Positions 52,897 to 63,528 of a stretch of DNA of 64,000 nt are shown piece by piece. The stretch spans positions 1,290,396,792 through 1,290,460,791 of the forward strand of contig OX336389.2 of NCBI GenBank assembly GCA_946902985.2, given 5' to 3'. Position 1 is the first letter of the stretch; each line of letters begins with the position of its first letter. A program made the position numbers and the translations under genes. This stretch comes from Meconema thalassinum. Lineage: Eukaryota; Arthropoda; Insecta; Orthoptera; Tettigoniidae. The notes below the pieces were generated by a model. It was not told where the DNA came from. It saw only the letters and a program-made list of their open reading frames with translations, and did not search any database.

Positions 52897-53410
52897 TGCT
52901 TTGAAGAATACTGAACATGTGGGTGTTTTGTATAAATAAAGTAGGCTATGTATTTTTGTTCACTAAGCATCTACTTAATTGTTTAGTTGTAGGCTTATGC
53001 ATATTCACACACATATGAATGCTGCCTTTGAGTTAATAAAAATGTTGAATACCAATTAACATATTTTTCGTTCTTCATTCTTAGTAATTCCCAGCCTAAC
53101 CTTATTTTTATTTTATTTTAATGTATGTACGGCTTGTATTTTTTGCCAGTAGGCCTATAGTTATTGTGTATGCTGCCTTTGATCTAAGGATAAAATGATG
53201 AACAATCAGGCTGCAATATAATATTTTATGATGGCGTATATTCCTAGCCATTTTAAGTATCAAATTACTATGATGTTTTGAAATTTGTATTTCGGCGTGA
53301 GTTCCGTTTAGTTTACCGTTCGCCTAAATGTTCAAAAGTACCTCTTTTACTTGTATCTCGTCGTACGTACATCATCCTTTCGTCGTATACGTCAAATTCT
53401 CCTCCTTGAC

Positions 53411-53440
53411 GTGCATTACCAGGCGTAACTAGTCGCACCA
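53411..53440. repeat. 30-bp direct repeat, right copy
   Basis: One mismatch (C/T) to 51989-52018. Confidence 0.6.
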
Positions 53441-53834
53441 ACAATCTGCACTTTCCTCCCATACAGTCGGCATTCCAGTATTACTTAGAGTTCAATGGCT
53501 GAGACATATTCTCACGCGCGTTGCCATACATGGTTTCCGTTATAAAATTTGTCGCACCAGAAAGTTCCATCATCCGTGTGACGAATGTTTGTGTGAGCGC
53601 TGTGGAGAACAATGTGGTAGATTAAGACATGGATCTTTGATATTCCTAGGGAATAACAATTAGTTTACTGTATGATTTTATATTTTATTCATTGTATGCA
53701 TGGCCATTGGCTGCAATAATCCCTTATTATTATTGGCTGTAGGTGAATTTCCAGCTGTGGATGCCATTATTCACATCAACCATCATCAGAACAGTTCTGC
53801 CAACCTCACCATTTTGGTACTATGCCGCACAAAG
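53441..53834. other. Intergenic, nothing recognised
   Basis: Unique DNA with no supported gene; the 60-codon frame starting at 53743 runs into the local repeat that follows. Confidence 0.4.
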
Positions 53835-54070
53835 ACCCGACCATTCTAAGCTCCGTTTTGTCCAATCCAATGGTTACAGACTAACGCGTCCAGATCAATG
53901 GTTTTGTGTCAACCTGCCCCAATAGCTGCACGCAATCAAAGCGGCAACTACACCAGACCATTCTAACCTTCGATTTGTCCAATCCAATGGTTTTTGACAA
54001 TGCTTACATCCTAACGCATCCAGAACAATGGTTTTTGACAATGGTTACAGCCTAACGCGTTCCGATGACT
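53835..54070. repeat. Local degenerate repeat
   Basis: Two copies of GACCATTCTAA--TCCG-TTTGTCCAATCCAATGG and three of GGTTACAG-CTAACGCGTCC-GA-CAATGG, interleaved. Function unknown; explains the 60-codon frame at 53743-53925. Confidence 0.65.
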
Positions 54071-55354
54071 GCCTTTTTTTAACAACAGTGTTCTGCTAAT
54101 AGATGTTGTCTCCTCCGCTGTCTATAACCCACCCACCATCCCAATGTATAACACGACTTAGGCCTATATAGTGAAATTTCAGTTGTGTCGGCCATTTGGC
54201 TTATTTGACAAAAAAGATATTGCCAACCCTACGTATACCGTAAACACGGCCATGGGTTGTTTGTTTTGAGCGGAGAGAGCTATTAGAGCGCACTCGCTTC
54301 TATCTGTTTGTATAGGATAGGGGCATCCTGAACTAGCTCCAACAGATGGCGCACAGGTACTATCATTTTGTTCTTTATTTCAAATAGCATTTGCCAATAA
54401 CACACAATTGACTGTTACAAACTCTTTAAAATGAAAATTTACTGTATTATCAACTTGTCATTCTTCAAATTCGATGTGTATAGAATTCCAACGGAAGGCA
54501 AATCAATTGGGTCATGAAGGCTTTATATATAAAAATCTAACCTAGTAGCGGACCCCCTTGCCTGTGGTACTAAAAGCAATTTTCGGCCAGGCAGTAGGCC
54601 TACCTATAGTCCAGGACACCTTAAATAAGTTACTAGAAAACCAACATGGCCGCCACATTTGGTGTTGCCAACCTACATCATTTAACACCAAAAAGTCAGC
54701 ACACACATCCATGTAACACGTATCGCAAATGATCCAAACTAAGTAAAGGCCCTTTTACGAAAATACGTTTTACATGAAGTTGTGGAGCAGTCCTTGCTCA
54801 AGTTAGGGACATCTTGGTCATCAGTCCTCGATAGTAACTCTTAAGCAGTATTATGGTAGTGAAGTTAACTTAAATTATCTCTTCTAGATTGATTTTTAAA
54901 GCATCATATAAAATGCATAAGAACAGAAACATTAATACTTACTCAATTATTTTCGCCAGGGAGCTAAAGATGAGCATGTTCATTTCTTCTTATAGGCTAT
55001 ATTTTTATAATTAGTCCAAAAATGCAGACCATTCTGTTTTAAGATGAGTGTTCAGAGAAGGATTTAGGAGTAGGAGAGAAATATAATAGTAGGGTACGTA
55101 TTTGCTTATTATTTCTTTATTTTTGATAAGTACCGTACTCATTTCTTGCATGTATAGGCCTACATATATGAAGGCAGAATTGAGACAAGCTGTTGAAAGC
55201 CTGTTGGAAAATCCCTATTGAGATGCAAGAAGATGGTTGATCCAATGCTTAGGCCTAAAACCATTCGAACTAGTTGTGGATTTTAGGGGCATAAGACTAA
55301 TGGCAACTCGAAGATTTCGTCTTGGAATGGTAGAAAGCAGCAGTTGGTTGATTT
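54071..55354. other. Intergenic, no gene
   Basis: AT-rich DNA. At about 54790-54840 is a diverged TTAGGGACATCTTGGTCATCAGTCC fragment, the same repeat motif as at 8690 and 31840. Confidence 0.45.
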
Positions 55355-55716
55355 TGGGGCTTTGTGACATCATGGTCATGTAGATCTGTGTACTTGGGCA
55401 TGTGGAATTTGTCTGATAACCTGTGTTATTGTGATGTCTGGATTAGTGTGTGCATTTATTATTCAGATGAGGATTGGGAACGAGGTGGCCATGGCCTTAA
55501 TTTAGGAACCATCCCGGCATTTGCCAGGAGTAAAAGCGTGGAAACCACTTCCAAGATGGCTAAGATAGGAATCGAACCCTCCTTTTCTCAGTTTTGCCTC
55601 ATGAGGCTGAGTGTGCCTTGTTCCATCCCTCAGACCAAAATTAAAATTTCTTGGCAGAGCTGGAAATTGAACCTGGACCAACTGCCAAAAAAATGCTAGC
55701 CGCACAACGCGAGATG
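55355..55716 (-). mobile_element. tRNA-derived SINE, family E (second copy)
   Basis: Diverged copy of 50350-50725 with the same order of blocks. The 111-codon plus frame and 67-codon minus frame through it are chance frames. Confidence 0.7.
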
Positions 55717-56704
55717 GTTGGTAGAATAGTCTCCTGACCTCTCATCAACCGGCACATTAAAAGCCACTTGTAGAAAATTCAATGAATTCACTGAGAAATT
55801 GACGAGTTAAGTACAGGCGTTGAAAGGCAAGCTTTATCGACGGAGTAATATCTCGAAAATTATAATTATAAGATACCAACACAAAACAATTTTCTGTGGC
55901 GAGCTGAGATATTTAAATTGCGAGAACGGAATATATGAGAGGGTATTGAACTGAGGCAGCGTTGTCGCGGGTGGGTACGTCCCCTACACTTCCACTCATT
56001 TATACATGATCATAATAATAGCATTATCATGACGAATAGAATCATGGCTTCCTCTAAGAAGGCCTCGGCCACACCGAATTGCAATACCGCTTCTCTGACG
56101 TCATACGTCCGGGTCCGGCCGTGCGCTAGGCAGAGAAGACATTGCTGTCTGTCAATATATTCATTTGAAATCGGGTTATTGGAAAGAAATTCACTAATAT
56201 GTATGGGCGAGGGAAGGTGCTTATACTGTAGATGTACTGTAGATTCTGATGTAAGTTATTTAATAATTAGTCAACAAAACGATAAAAATTATACAATTAC
56301 TTCACATACATTTAACTTATACTAAAACATGTCAAGAATCAAATAAATACTTCACATAAGTGTTAACAATTTTCTTTATTTAATACTTTCACTTAAAGTA
56401 GGCCTTCTCGATGCGTCTGTCATCATTTTGGAGTAATTGTTCAGAAGAATGTTCGATGCAATTGCATTTATTATCTTAACAGTATCACCATTTTCTCTGC
56501 CACAGATACAGGTATCGTCAATGACGTGACGCATTACTGAGTCAGAAAACACTATCTTCTCACTTAGTAAGCACAAAACATCCTTCTGTTTGTCAATGAA
56601 TGATAAGACATTGTTCATATCTCTCTGATATTAGCGACTGCATAATCGCAATTACATTGCTTGTTATTTCAAGAACAAATTAATAATAATAATAATAGGC
56701 CTAT
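55717..56704. other. Intergenic, no recognised gene
   Basis: A minus-strand frame (56376-56618, 80 codons) has SDSVMRHVIDDTCICG and is not low-complexity, but I recognise no family and it has no neighbours of a gene. A short AAT tract precedes the next SINE. Confidence 0.4.
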
Positions 56705-56969
56705 CGACCGGGGTAGCTACTCACGTAGTGCCGAAAGGCCCTGGAACCTGACTATCCATGGAATCGGAAGAGTAGTGGGTTCGAATCCCATCGTCAACCG
56801 TTCTTGAAATGGTTTTCCGTGGTTTCAAATTTTTAGCTCCAGGCAAATAACGGCCACTGACGCTTCCATTCAATTCTTTTCCCAGTTTCAGTCATTGTAT
56901 CTCGCATTAACTATTCTGGTGAGGCCGGCATGAGGAAGGGCACCCAGCCGTAAAAACCATTCACCACAT
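56705..56969 (+). mobile_element. tRNA-derived SINE, another family, cut by the LTR element
   Basis: Head with GGGGTAGCTACTCACGTAGTG (box A-like) and GTGGGTTCGAATCCCATCG (box B), then a body with GAAATGGTTTTCCGTGGTTTC and CCAGGCAAATA-CGGC, ending GAGGAAGGGCACCCAGCCGTAAAA. The 5' LTR starts at 56970, so the retrotransposon may have inserted into its tail. Confidence 0.7.
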
Positions 56970-58228
56970 TGTAACGTGTTTTTCGAGGGTATTTTATGCC
57001 ACTGACATAAGTCGGTAGGAAGCCATTCTATATTTATTTACGCGGCAAATTGTTCAGCCAAGAGAAGTTTCATGTAACTTATTATTACTATTAAGGTATT
57101 TTTGGAGCGTTTTTTTTAGATTATAAGTATACAGATAAGTTTTCGATGTTATAGAAAACTCTATCAAGCGAGTTATTACGAACAACATTATCGCGGAAAA
57201 TTATATGATTGCGGAATTTTACGGATTTTGTCAGTTAGGGTATTGTGAGAGAGATGAGTCACTGGAAATTCAGATACAGGCTTATTCTTGTCGAGAAGCG
57301 TGACGCAAGGCGGGTGGCAGCATCAAGAAAAGGCGAAATGGCCTGGACCGGTAATCGACACCTTCGTCGCGCCGAGTGTATTGACCCGGAGGTGGGGAAG
57401 ATCGCGTGGTGGCTCAGCCAATCAGTGGAGACCGGGCGACTTGGAGACAGCACCAGAGAGGGGATGCGACGAGTGCATATATTGTTTGCGCGCCGAGGAG
57501 GCAAATCGATTATCTTTGTAAAACTTGACCGTTGTGGTTGCTCGTGTGGTTGGTTCCGGTGTGACCGGACCATAAGTTAACATTTCTACAAGTATCTCTT
57601 CAACTGACAAAGAAGATGACGACGTCCAGAAGGCTGTGGGAAGCTCTCTTCAGCATCAAGTACGAGGGAAATGCCACGGCAATTTCCAATGGTAAGCGCG
57701 AATGACTCAGAACTACATAATCTCTCGTTTCTTTGTTTCATATTCAGTATTTCAGTAACTTCTTAGCTTGGGAATACTAGTAAAATCAGTAATTCATCCG
57801 GCGCCGTTTTCACGAAATTCTCTAGTGGTAATATTCAAATCGTAACGCTCCAATTTAAATTTATTATTATCATTATTATTAATTTTGCCATACTTGTTTT
57901 TTATATAATACATTCATTTCTTATAACCATGCAATCTTTACTTTCAGTAGGTAGCATTAGATATAGACCAAATACAATACCTGATACAATTGCTAGTTGG
58001 GTTAATGATCAAATCATACCACGATCTGAGGGTAAAGATTCTTGAAGGTGTTCTGCCAGAGCTAGATGTTGTTAAATATAAATTTAGATTTCAACATAGC
58101 GTTGAGGTCTTGGCGCCCATTAAAACAACGTATCTTAGTCAGAGTAAACATTACACTTGTCATCCCAACTCTGGAGCTTTTTATATATGTATTTCAAAGT
58201 GCAATGCAGGGCTAGTATAAGCGTTACA
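56970..58228 (+). repeat. 5' LTR (3' boundary provisional)
   Basis: Begins TGTAACG. The inverted CGTTACA occurs at 58222-58228, giving a 1,259-bp LTR with 7-bp perfect ends. The start is certain from comparison with 63529; the end is inferred from this short inverted match, because the 3' LTR leaves the window. No canonical TGG primer-binding site follows at once. The motif TTACACTTGTC recurs nearby (58151, 58224, and as TTTCACTTGTC at 58265), so another end is possible. ORFs at 57245-57610 lie inside it. Confidence 0.6.
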
Positions 58229-58383
58229 CTTGTCACCCATCAGTGAGGGCAAGTAAGAAAACATTTCACTTGTCGCTACCAACGTGAGACCGAAAACCTA
58301 ATAACATTTGTGGAAGGAGAAGGGTATATATTTCTGTGCCTGTATTTTGTTTTTGTTTTTTTCATTTATCGGTGTGTATCAGC

Positions 58384-60291
58384 ATGGGTAGTGTTGAGGA
58401 AGAGATGAAGTTGCGTAGTGGTCACCAGTTGGATAGTGAAGATACGAGCAGTATGGCTAGTCTTGAAAATGAAAGCAGTACAGGGATGTCGGAGGTAAAT
58501 CCCGATACTGAGGGGGGTAATCAAAACAGTCAAGCAGGGTTAGAGAGTTTGCTTCTTCAGTTTATGCAACGAAATAAAATTAGCACAGATGCTTTAAACG
58601 CCAAACTAGAACAAAACAATGCTAAACTCGAACAAAATAATGCTAAACTCGAACAAAATAATGCTAAACTTGAACAAAATAGTAGGGAAAATAAAGAGAG
58701 TAATAGGGAATTGAGCGATAGTTTAAATGCTAAACTCGAACAAAATAATGCTAAACTTGAACAAAATAGTAGGGAAAATAAAGAGAGTACTGAAACCTTA
58801 AATGCTAAACTTGAACAAAATAATGCTAAACTTGAACAAAACAGTAGGGAAATTAGTGATAAATTCGAACTGATTAGAGGTGAGATCAGAGGGGTGATGG
58901 AGGAGAAGGCTAAAGAGATTATTGCAGATGTAGACAGAAAATTAGGAAAAGTACAGGAGGAGTTAGAAATTAGAATCAGTACACAGGCTGAACATTTAAA
59001 AGAACTAGTGCAATTTGAAACACAGCAGGTCAAAAAGCAATTGGGGGGAGAAATTGACAAAATTCAGGTAGCAACTAAAGAGGTTAAAGAACAGCTGGGG
59101 GGAGGAATTGATAAAGTTCATGCAGAAATAATCACTGAAGTTAATGCTTTAAGGGAAAGGAATAAGGAAAGCATTAATGAGATTAATGAGAAACAAGCTC
59201 AGTTAAGTGGTAAAGTTGAAGCATCGGAAGGGAGCATTAGGTTAACTGTAACTAATATTGAAAGAAAAGCTGAGGAGAAAATTGCTGAATTAGAACAGAA
59301 GTTGAAAGCTAGAATTAGGCAGGAAAATAGTCAGAGTAGGCCAGTTTATGTGAATAGCACACACAGGGAAATAGAACTAGGCAAATTCAGTAATCGGCAG
59401 GGTTGTCCAATGGAGTTCATGAATACAATAGAAAATAAATTCGGGGAGAGGTTGGAAGATGGTAGTATTGAGTGGTGCCAGGTAGTTCAGATTTTAGAGC
59501 AGGCGTTTGTAGGAGAGACAAGAAATTGGTTTGCTGTCTACAGAGACAATTTCGAGAATATTTCAGATTTTAAAGTTAAATTTTGTGAGAAATTTTGGAA
59601 TGAGGTAATTCAGTCTCAGCATCGTGAGGGAATTGTGTGTGGGAAATATAACCCGAGAGGAAACTACACTATGACCGAGTACTATTTAGGACAGGCATTG
59701 ACGTGTAAATATCTGGATGGTTTGAAGGAGGAAAGTGATGTAGTCAGGCTATTATTAAGACATTTTCCATATAGAATCAAAGAAGCTGCCTGTATCCAAA
59801 ATGTTAAATCTATTTCACAAGTGGAAAATTTATTAAGTACATTCGATGCTCTGGGAAGAGGTGGTTACGAGGAGAATTTCGTTAGGAACCAGGGTAACCA
59901 TAATAACAGGCCTAATGAGAATAGGAATCAGGAAGTTCAAGGGAACAGTGGCGAAGGGGCCAACGTCCAAAATAGGGGGAACCAAAATAATAATAATAAT
60001 AATCAGCAAAATCAGTACAGAGGAAATGGGTATGGTACGAACTACAAAGGTAGAAATAATGATTTCAGGGGAAATCAAGGCCGAAATAATGATTTTAGGG
60101 GTAACCAAGGGAGGTATAATAACAATAATAATTATAACCAGAACAGGGGTCAAGGAGGGAATCAGCCCAATGGTAATAACGGACAGAGAGATACCGTTAA
60201 CACAACCCAGAACAACCAGACCAGTGCAGTAGTGAGTAGTACTACACCAAGCGGTAGCCATACTTTAAACACGAACCAGGCTGCGATGTAA
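58384..60291 (+). CDS. gag: Gag polyprotein with expanded coiled coil, no zinc knuckle
   Basis: 635 residues from the ATG at 58384 (an upstream in-frame ATG at 58336 gives an unlikely hydrophobic leader). Residues about 75-165 hold NAKLEQN heptads in several near-identical 21-base copies, predicted coiled coil, followed by more helical heptads to about 325. A capsid-like region (about 340-500) has FSNRQGCPMEFMNTIENKF, EQAFVGETRNWF and CGKYNPRGNYTMTEYYLGQA. The C-terminus is Asn/Arg/Gly-rich (RGNQGRNNDF, YNNNNNYNQNRGQGG) and likely binds RNA in place of the usual CCHC knuckle, which is absent. Pol follows in the -1 frame. Confidence 0.85.
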   Translation: MGSVEEEMKLRSGHQLDSEDTSSMASLENESSTGMSEVNPDTEGGNQNSQAGLESLLLQFMQRNKISTDALNAKLEQNNAKLEQNNAKLEQNNAKLEQNSRENKESNRELSDSLNAKLEQNNAKLEQNSRENKESTETLNAKLEQNNAKLEQNSREISDKFELIRGEIRGVMEEKAKEIIADVDRKLGKVQEELEIRISTQAEHLKELVQFETQQVKKQLGGEIDKIQVATKEVKEQLGGGIDKVHAEIITEVNALRERNKESINEINEKQAQLSGKVEASEGSIRLTVTNIERKAEEKIAELEQKLKARIRQENSQSRPVYVNSTHREIELGKFSNRQGCPMEFMNTIENKFGERLEDGSIEWCQVVQILEQAFVGETRNWFAVYRDNFENISDFKVKFCEKFWNEVIQSQHREGIVCGKYNPRGNYTMTEYYLGQALTCKYLDGLKEESDVVRLLLRHFPYRIKEAACIQNVKSISQVENLLSTFDALGRGGYEENFVRNQGNHNNRPNENRNQEVQGNSGEGANVQNRGNQNNNNNNQQNQYRGNGYGTNYKGRNNDFRGNQGRNNDFRGNQGRYNNNNNYNQNRGQGGNQPNGNNGQRDTVNTTQNNQTSAVVSSTTPSGSHTLNTNQAAM

Positions 60292-62453
60292 GGTCAGAAT
60301 CTCAGTCTGTAACATGCCCTGTCCATACACTTATACAGGAACCCTATGACCTAAATGTAAGAAATGAATTATTACGTGAACTAAATGATGAAGGTAATAT
60401 TCAGGAAGTGGTTAGTAAGAGCCCCATAGTTAAATTTAACGTGTCCGAGGCGTACACAGATGTTTTAATTGATAGTGGTTGTATGAAGAGTTGCATAAGT
60501 AGTGCATTTTATGATAAAATGAAAGGAACTGGAGTAAATTTTGAGGAGATGCCAATTAAAAGCACTTTTGTTATCACAGCTGTTGGGAAGAGGTCTAAAG
60601 TAATTTCTAAGCAAGTTTTAGTAGACATTAAAATTAATAATCATGTAGAAAAGCAGATTTGTCTTGTAATTCCAAATTTAGTATTCAGTGTTATCTTGGG
60701 TTCAGAGTGGCTAAGTAGAGTGTCTGGTAACTTATGTTATGATGTAGGGAGTTTGAAATTTAAATGGGGTGATTCTGAAGTAGAAGTAGCGTGCAATGAC
60801 CATATTCAGAGAAGTAGTGTTGTAGGTGTGATTTGTACTTTAAATGAGATAACGCCAGCCGTAGAGCGGGGTTCTCCATGTTTTGTGGGCAGTGTGATTA
60901 CGAACGGTAGTCTAGAGGACTCGTTACGTGATGCTGCATTTCAGGGAAATATAGAGGAGGAACAATGTGTGTTATTGTGTAATAGGAGAGTTTTTGAGGA
61001 TCGCATTGGTATGGCCAATTGCTATACACATTCATTGAACGTTATTGATAGGTCAGTATTCACAGGACATAGATATCCTGTACCTTTCGCTTATCAGAGT
61101 GCAGTTGAGGCACAAATTAACCAGATGCTTGAAGATGGGATTATTGAGCACTCTAACAGTCCATATGTTAATTCTTTGATCACGGTACCCAAGGCCGACG
61201 GCACAGTTCGTATTTGTTTAGACGCTCGTTTTGTTAACAGTAGAATTAGTTCAGATCATCTGAAATCTATGTCAATAGAGGAATTAATGCAAACATTTGA
61301 GGGGAAGAAGTATTTCACTTGTGTAGATTTGAGTTCCAGTTTTTGGCAAGTGCCACTTATGTACGAAGATAGACCATTTACAGCTTTTAGTCATAAATAT
61401 AACCTTTATCAATTTTGTAGAACACCTTATGGGTTAAAGAGTAGTTCAGCAGCTTTAATTAGGTCTTTAAACATCGCATTAGGGGATGACACAGGAGAGT
61501 TTGTAACCATTTACATTGATGATATGGTAATTAGTTCACACAGTTTTGAGGAGCACCTACGTCATTTAGATATAGTTTTTCAGAAGTTAGATCAGGCAGG
61601 GTTCACTTTGAAGCTGTCTAAGTCGTCATTCTGTCAGTCAGAAGTGACATTTTTAGGTCATAGAGTGTCGAGTAGAGGTGTAACACCAGAAGAAAGTAGG
61701 GTTATTAAGATACTTAACGCAGAGGTGCCACAGAATGTTAAACAGTTAAAAGCATACATGGGAATTTGCAACTTTTTCAGGAGGTTCGTTCTTAAATACT
61801 CAGGGTTGGTAGAACCATTCAGGGAATTGCTTAAAAGTGGGACTCGGTGGAGATGGGAGTCCAAGCATGATCAGGCTTTTAGAGCGCTGAAGGAAGGTTT
61901 TGAGAAAGCTGTAGTGCTGAAATATCCTTTGAATGATAAGGAATATGTGGTTATGACAGATGCTTCGCACATAGGTATTGCTGGAGTATTATGTCAGAAA
62001 GATGATGAGGATAATCTGTGCATTGTGTCTTTAGCCTCGCGAGGACTGACAGCAGCAGAGAAAAGATACACGATTACTGAGTTAGAGCTTTTAGGTATTG
62101 TTTTCAGTTTGGGGAAATTTAGAATGTATTTAGTAAGGGGGAAATTTGAGATCCATACAGATCACCATGCATTACTGTATATGAGGACTTGTAAACTCAG
62201 TTCTAACAGAGTTAGTAGGTGGATTCTTGCTCTGCAGGAATACGAATTCACAGTAAAATATATTAAAGGTAAAGATAACATTCTTGCAGACATGCTATCA
62301 AGGGACACAAATTTATGTAGGGATTATCCTGTGGTTAAAGCAGAGGACGGTATTTTAATATGTGCATGTGTGGACAGTAGCAACAGGGCATCGTTACAGA
62401 CACTGAGAAATATGCTAGTGGAGCAACGTGATGACATTAAGGATGTGTCATAA
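60258..62453 (+). CDS. pol: Pol: aspartic protease, reverse transcriptase, RNase H
   Basis: Frame is open from 60258, in -1 relation to gag, so translation begins by frameshift at 60264-60270; no ATG is needed. Counting from the GTG at 60408: protease LIDSGCMKS (D22); RT motifs YFTCVDLSSSFWQVPL (303-316), YGLKSSSA (341-348), YIDD (369-372), FLGH (415-418). RNase H residues D518 (VMTDAS), E560 (TELE), D585 (HTDHHA), D628 (ILADMLSR). These match the Ty3/Gypsy order. It ends about 55 residues after RNase H, without the HHCC and DDE integrase domains normally found downstream. All visible catalytic residues are present. Confidence 0.9.
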   Translation, partial: PYFKHEPGCDVRSESQSVTCPVHTLIQEPYDLNVRNELLRELNDEGNIQEVVSKSPIVKFNVSEAYTDVLIDSGCMKSCISSAFYDKMKGTGVNFEEMPIKSTFVITAVGKRSKVISKQVLVDIKINNHVEKQICLVIPNLVFSVILGSEWLSRVSGNLCYDVGSLKFKWGDSEVEVACNDHIQRSSVVGVICTLNEITPAVERGSPCFVGSVITNGSLEDSLRDAAFQGNIEEEQCVLLCNRRVFEDRIGMANCYTHSLNVIDRSVFTGHRYPVPFAYQSAVEAQINQMLEDGIIEHSNSPYVNSLITVPKADGTVRICLDARFVNSRISSDHLKSMSIEELMQTFEGKKYFTCVDLSSSFWQVPLMYEDRPFTAFSHKYNLYQFCRTPYGLKSSSAALIRSLNIALGDDTGEFVTIYIDDMVISSHSFEEHLRHLDIVFQKLDQAGFTLKLSKSSFCQSEVTFLGHRVSSRGVTPEESRVIKILNAEVPQNVKQLKAYMGICNFFRRFVLKYSGLVEPFRELLKSGTRWRWESKHDQAFRALKEGFEKAVVLKYPLNDKEYVVMTDASHIGIAGVLCQKDDEDNLCIVSLASRGLTAAEKRYTITELELLGIVFSLGKFRMYLVRGKFEIHTDHHALLYMRTCKLSSNRVSRWILALQEYEFTVKYIKGKDNILADMLSRDTNLCRDYPVVKAEDGILICACVDSSNRASLQTLRNMLVEQRDDIKDVS
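60264..60270 (+). promoter_or_regulatory. gag-pol -1 frameshift slippery site (T TTA AAC)
   Basis: In gag the codons are ACT TTA AAC, so the heptamer T-TTA-AAC is phased exactly as a canonical X-XXY-YYZ site. It lies in the only 34-base window where both frames are open (pol frame open after the TAG at 60255-60257; gag stop at 60289-60291). After slipping, the pol frame reads on without a stop. I could not establish a downstream pseudoknot by eye. Confidence 0.8.
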
Positions 62454-63528
62454 AGTAAGTGTGTTTAGCTGGCGGGCCAGCCTATCAAATTAGTAAGTGT
62501 GGTATTTGGTGCGTGGAAGATCTGGTCTTCCAGGCAGGCGTATCAGAAGTCACAAACGGGGGTAGTATGTAAGTAATTGAGAGTTTTTAAGGTACAGGGA
62601 TATATGACGGGATTGTCGGATGCTCTTGAGCACTAAAATGTCTCGATACACCAAGGCCAGAATTTGGTAGCGCTGGTGAATTCCCATTTGTCTCCTAGAG
62701 ATGGGTGAGCGCTTGAACAGGGTATTTTTGCTTAAGGCGTCCACGAGACAAAAGATGGGCCACCAGATGGCGAGACAGTCCTTCATGAAACTCATACATA
62801 ACAGCACACGTGATTTCTGTTTACGGCCTCGCCATGTAAGAGTTGTAAGTGTGTAATTTAAGGTAATTAGTACAAAGGTATTATTTGAGTGAGGAGAACT
62901 GGCCTGGGTTGCGAACTAGTATTAAGTAGAATTTGGTCTACGGGAACTTAAGAAGACAGGGCGATTACGGCACAGAAATATTTGGTGTTATATGTAATGC
63001 GCACTTACTGTTTTTTTTTCAGAAGTCAATATTAATTTTGTCTAATATACAGAGAGATTAAGTATTATGGTCACGAGGCGCAGCCACAATAGTGTGATCG
63101 TGTGCTCAGTGAGATCAGTGAGATTAAGTTTCACCAGAAGGAAGCGACCTCCAGTGATATTAGGAAGTTCTGTGGTGATATATATATATCAGAACACCTT
63201 TGATGCGTGTGATGTGACATCATATATACACAGTGCTCACACATTATTTATGTATATCTTTCCCAACATAGAGATATTTGAGATGCGGAAATATCCGTGG
63301 AACATTAATCTAAATGAAAAACATTGGACTGAGTGCACAGGGCAATCCAAAATGACAACAGACTTTGACGCAAAGTGCGTAAAGAAAATTATGAGTGTAT
63401 ATATATGTAATTTAGGGTGATTTAATTTATGTCATATGTATTTTGGATGGGGATTTTATTAACGTCTCTGGGATAATCGCATGATGGACCGTCGTCACGG
63501 TAAATCATCCGATGATCCGAGGCGAATA
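62454..63528. other. 3' internal region of the LTR element, no integrase
   Basis: No HHCC zinc motif or DDE signature in any frame provided. One plus-strand frame (63067-63420, 117 codons) ends just before the LTR. It has a basic start (SFTRRKRPP) and no family resemblance; an env-like role cannot be supported. Segment before the LTR is only weakly purine-rich (GATCCGAGGCGAATA). Confidence 0.55.

Noticed and set aside
57245..57610. Overlapping ORFs of 77-111 codons on both strands
   Set aside because: All lie within the 5' LTR and repeat in the 3' LTR; GC-rich stretch, no domain.
58557..59060. Minus-strand Ser/Cys/Leu-rich ORFs (58557-59060, 59833-60261)
   Set aside because: Antisense shadows of the repetitive gag.
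63067..63420. Env-like protein in the LTR element
   Set aside because: No signal peptide, transmembrane segment or fusion motif; only a chance-length frame.
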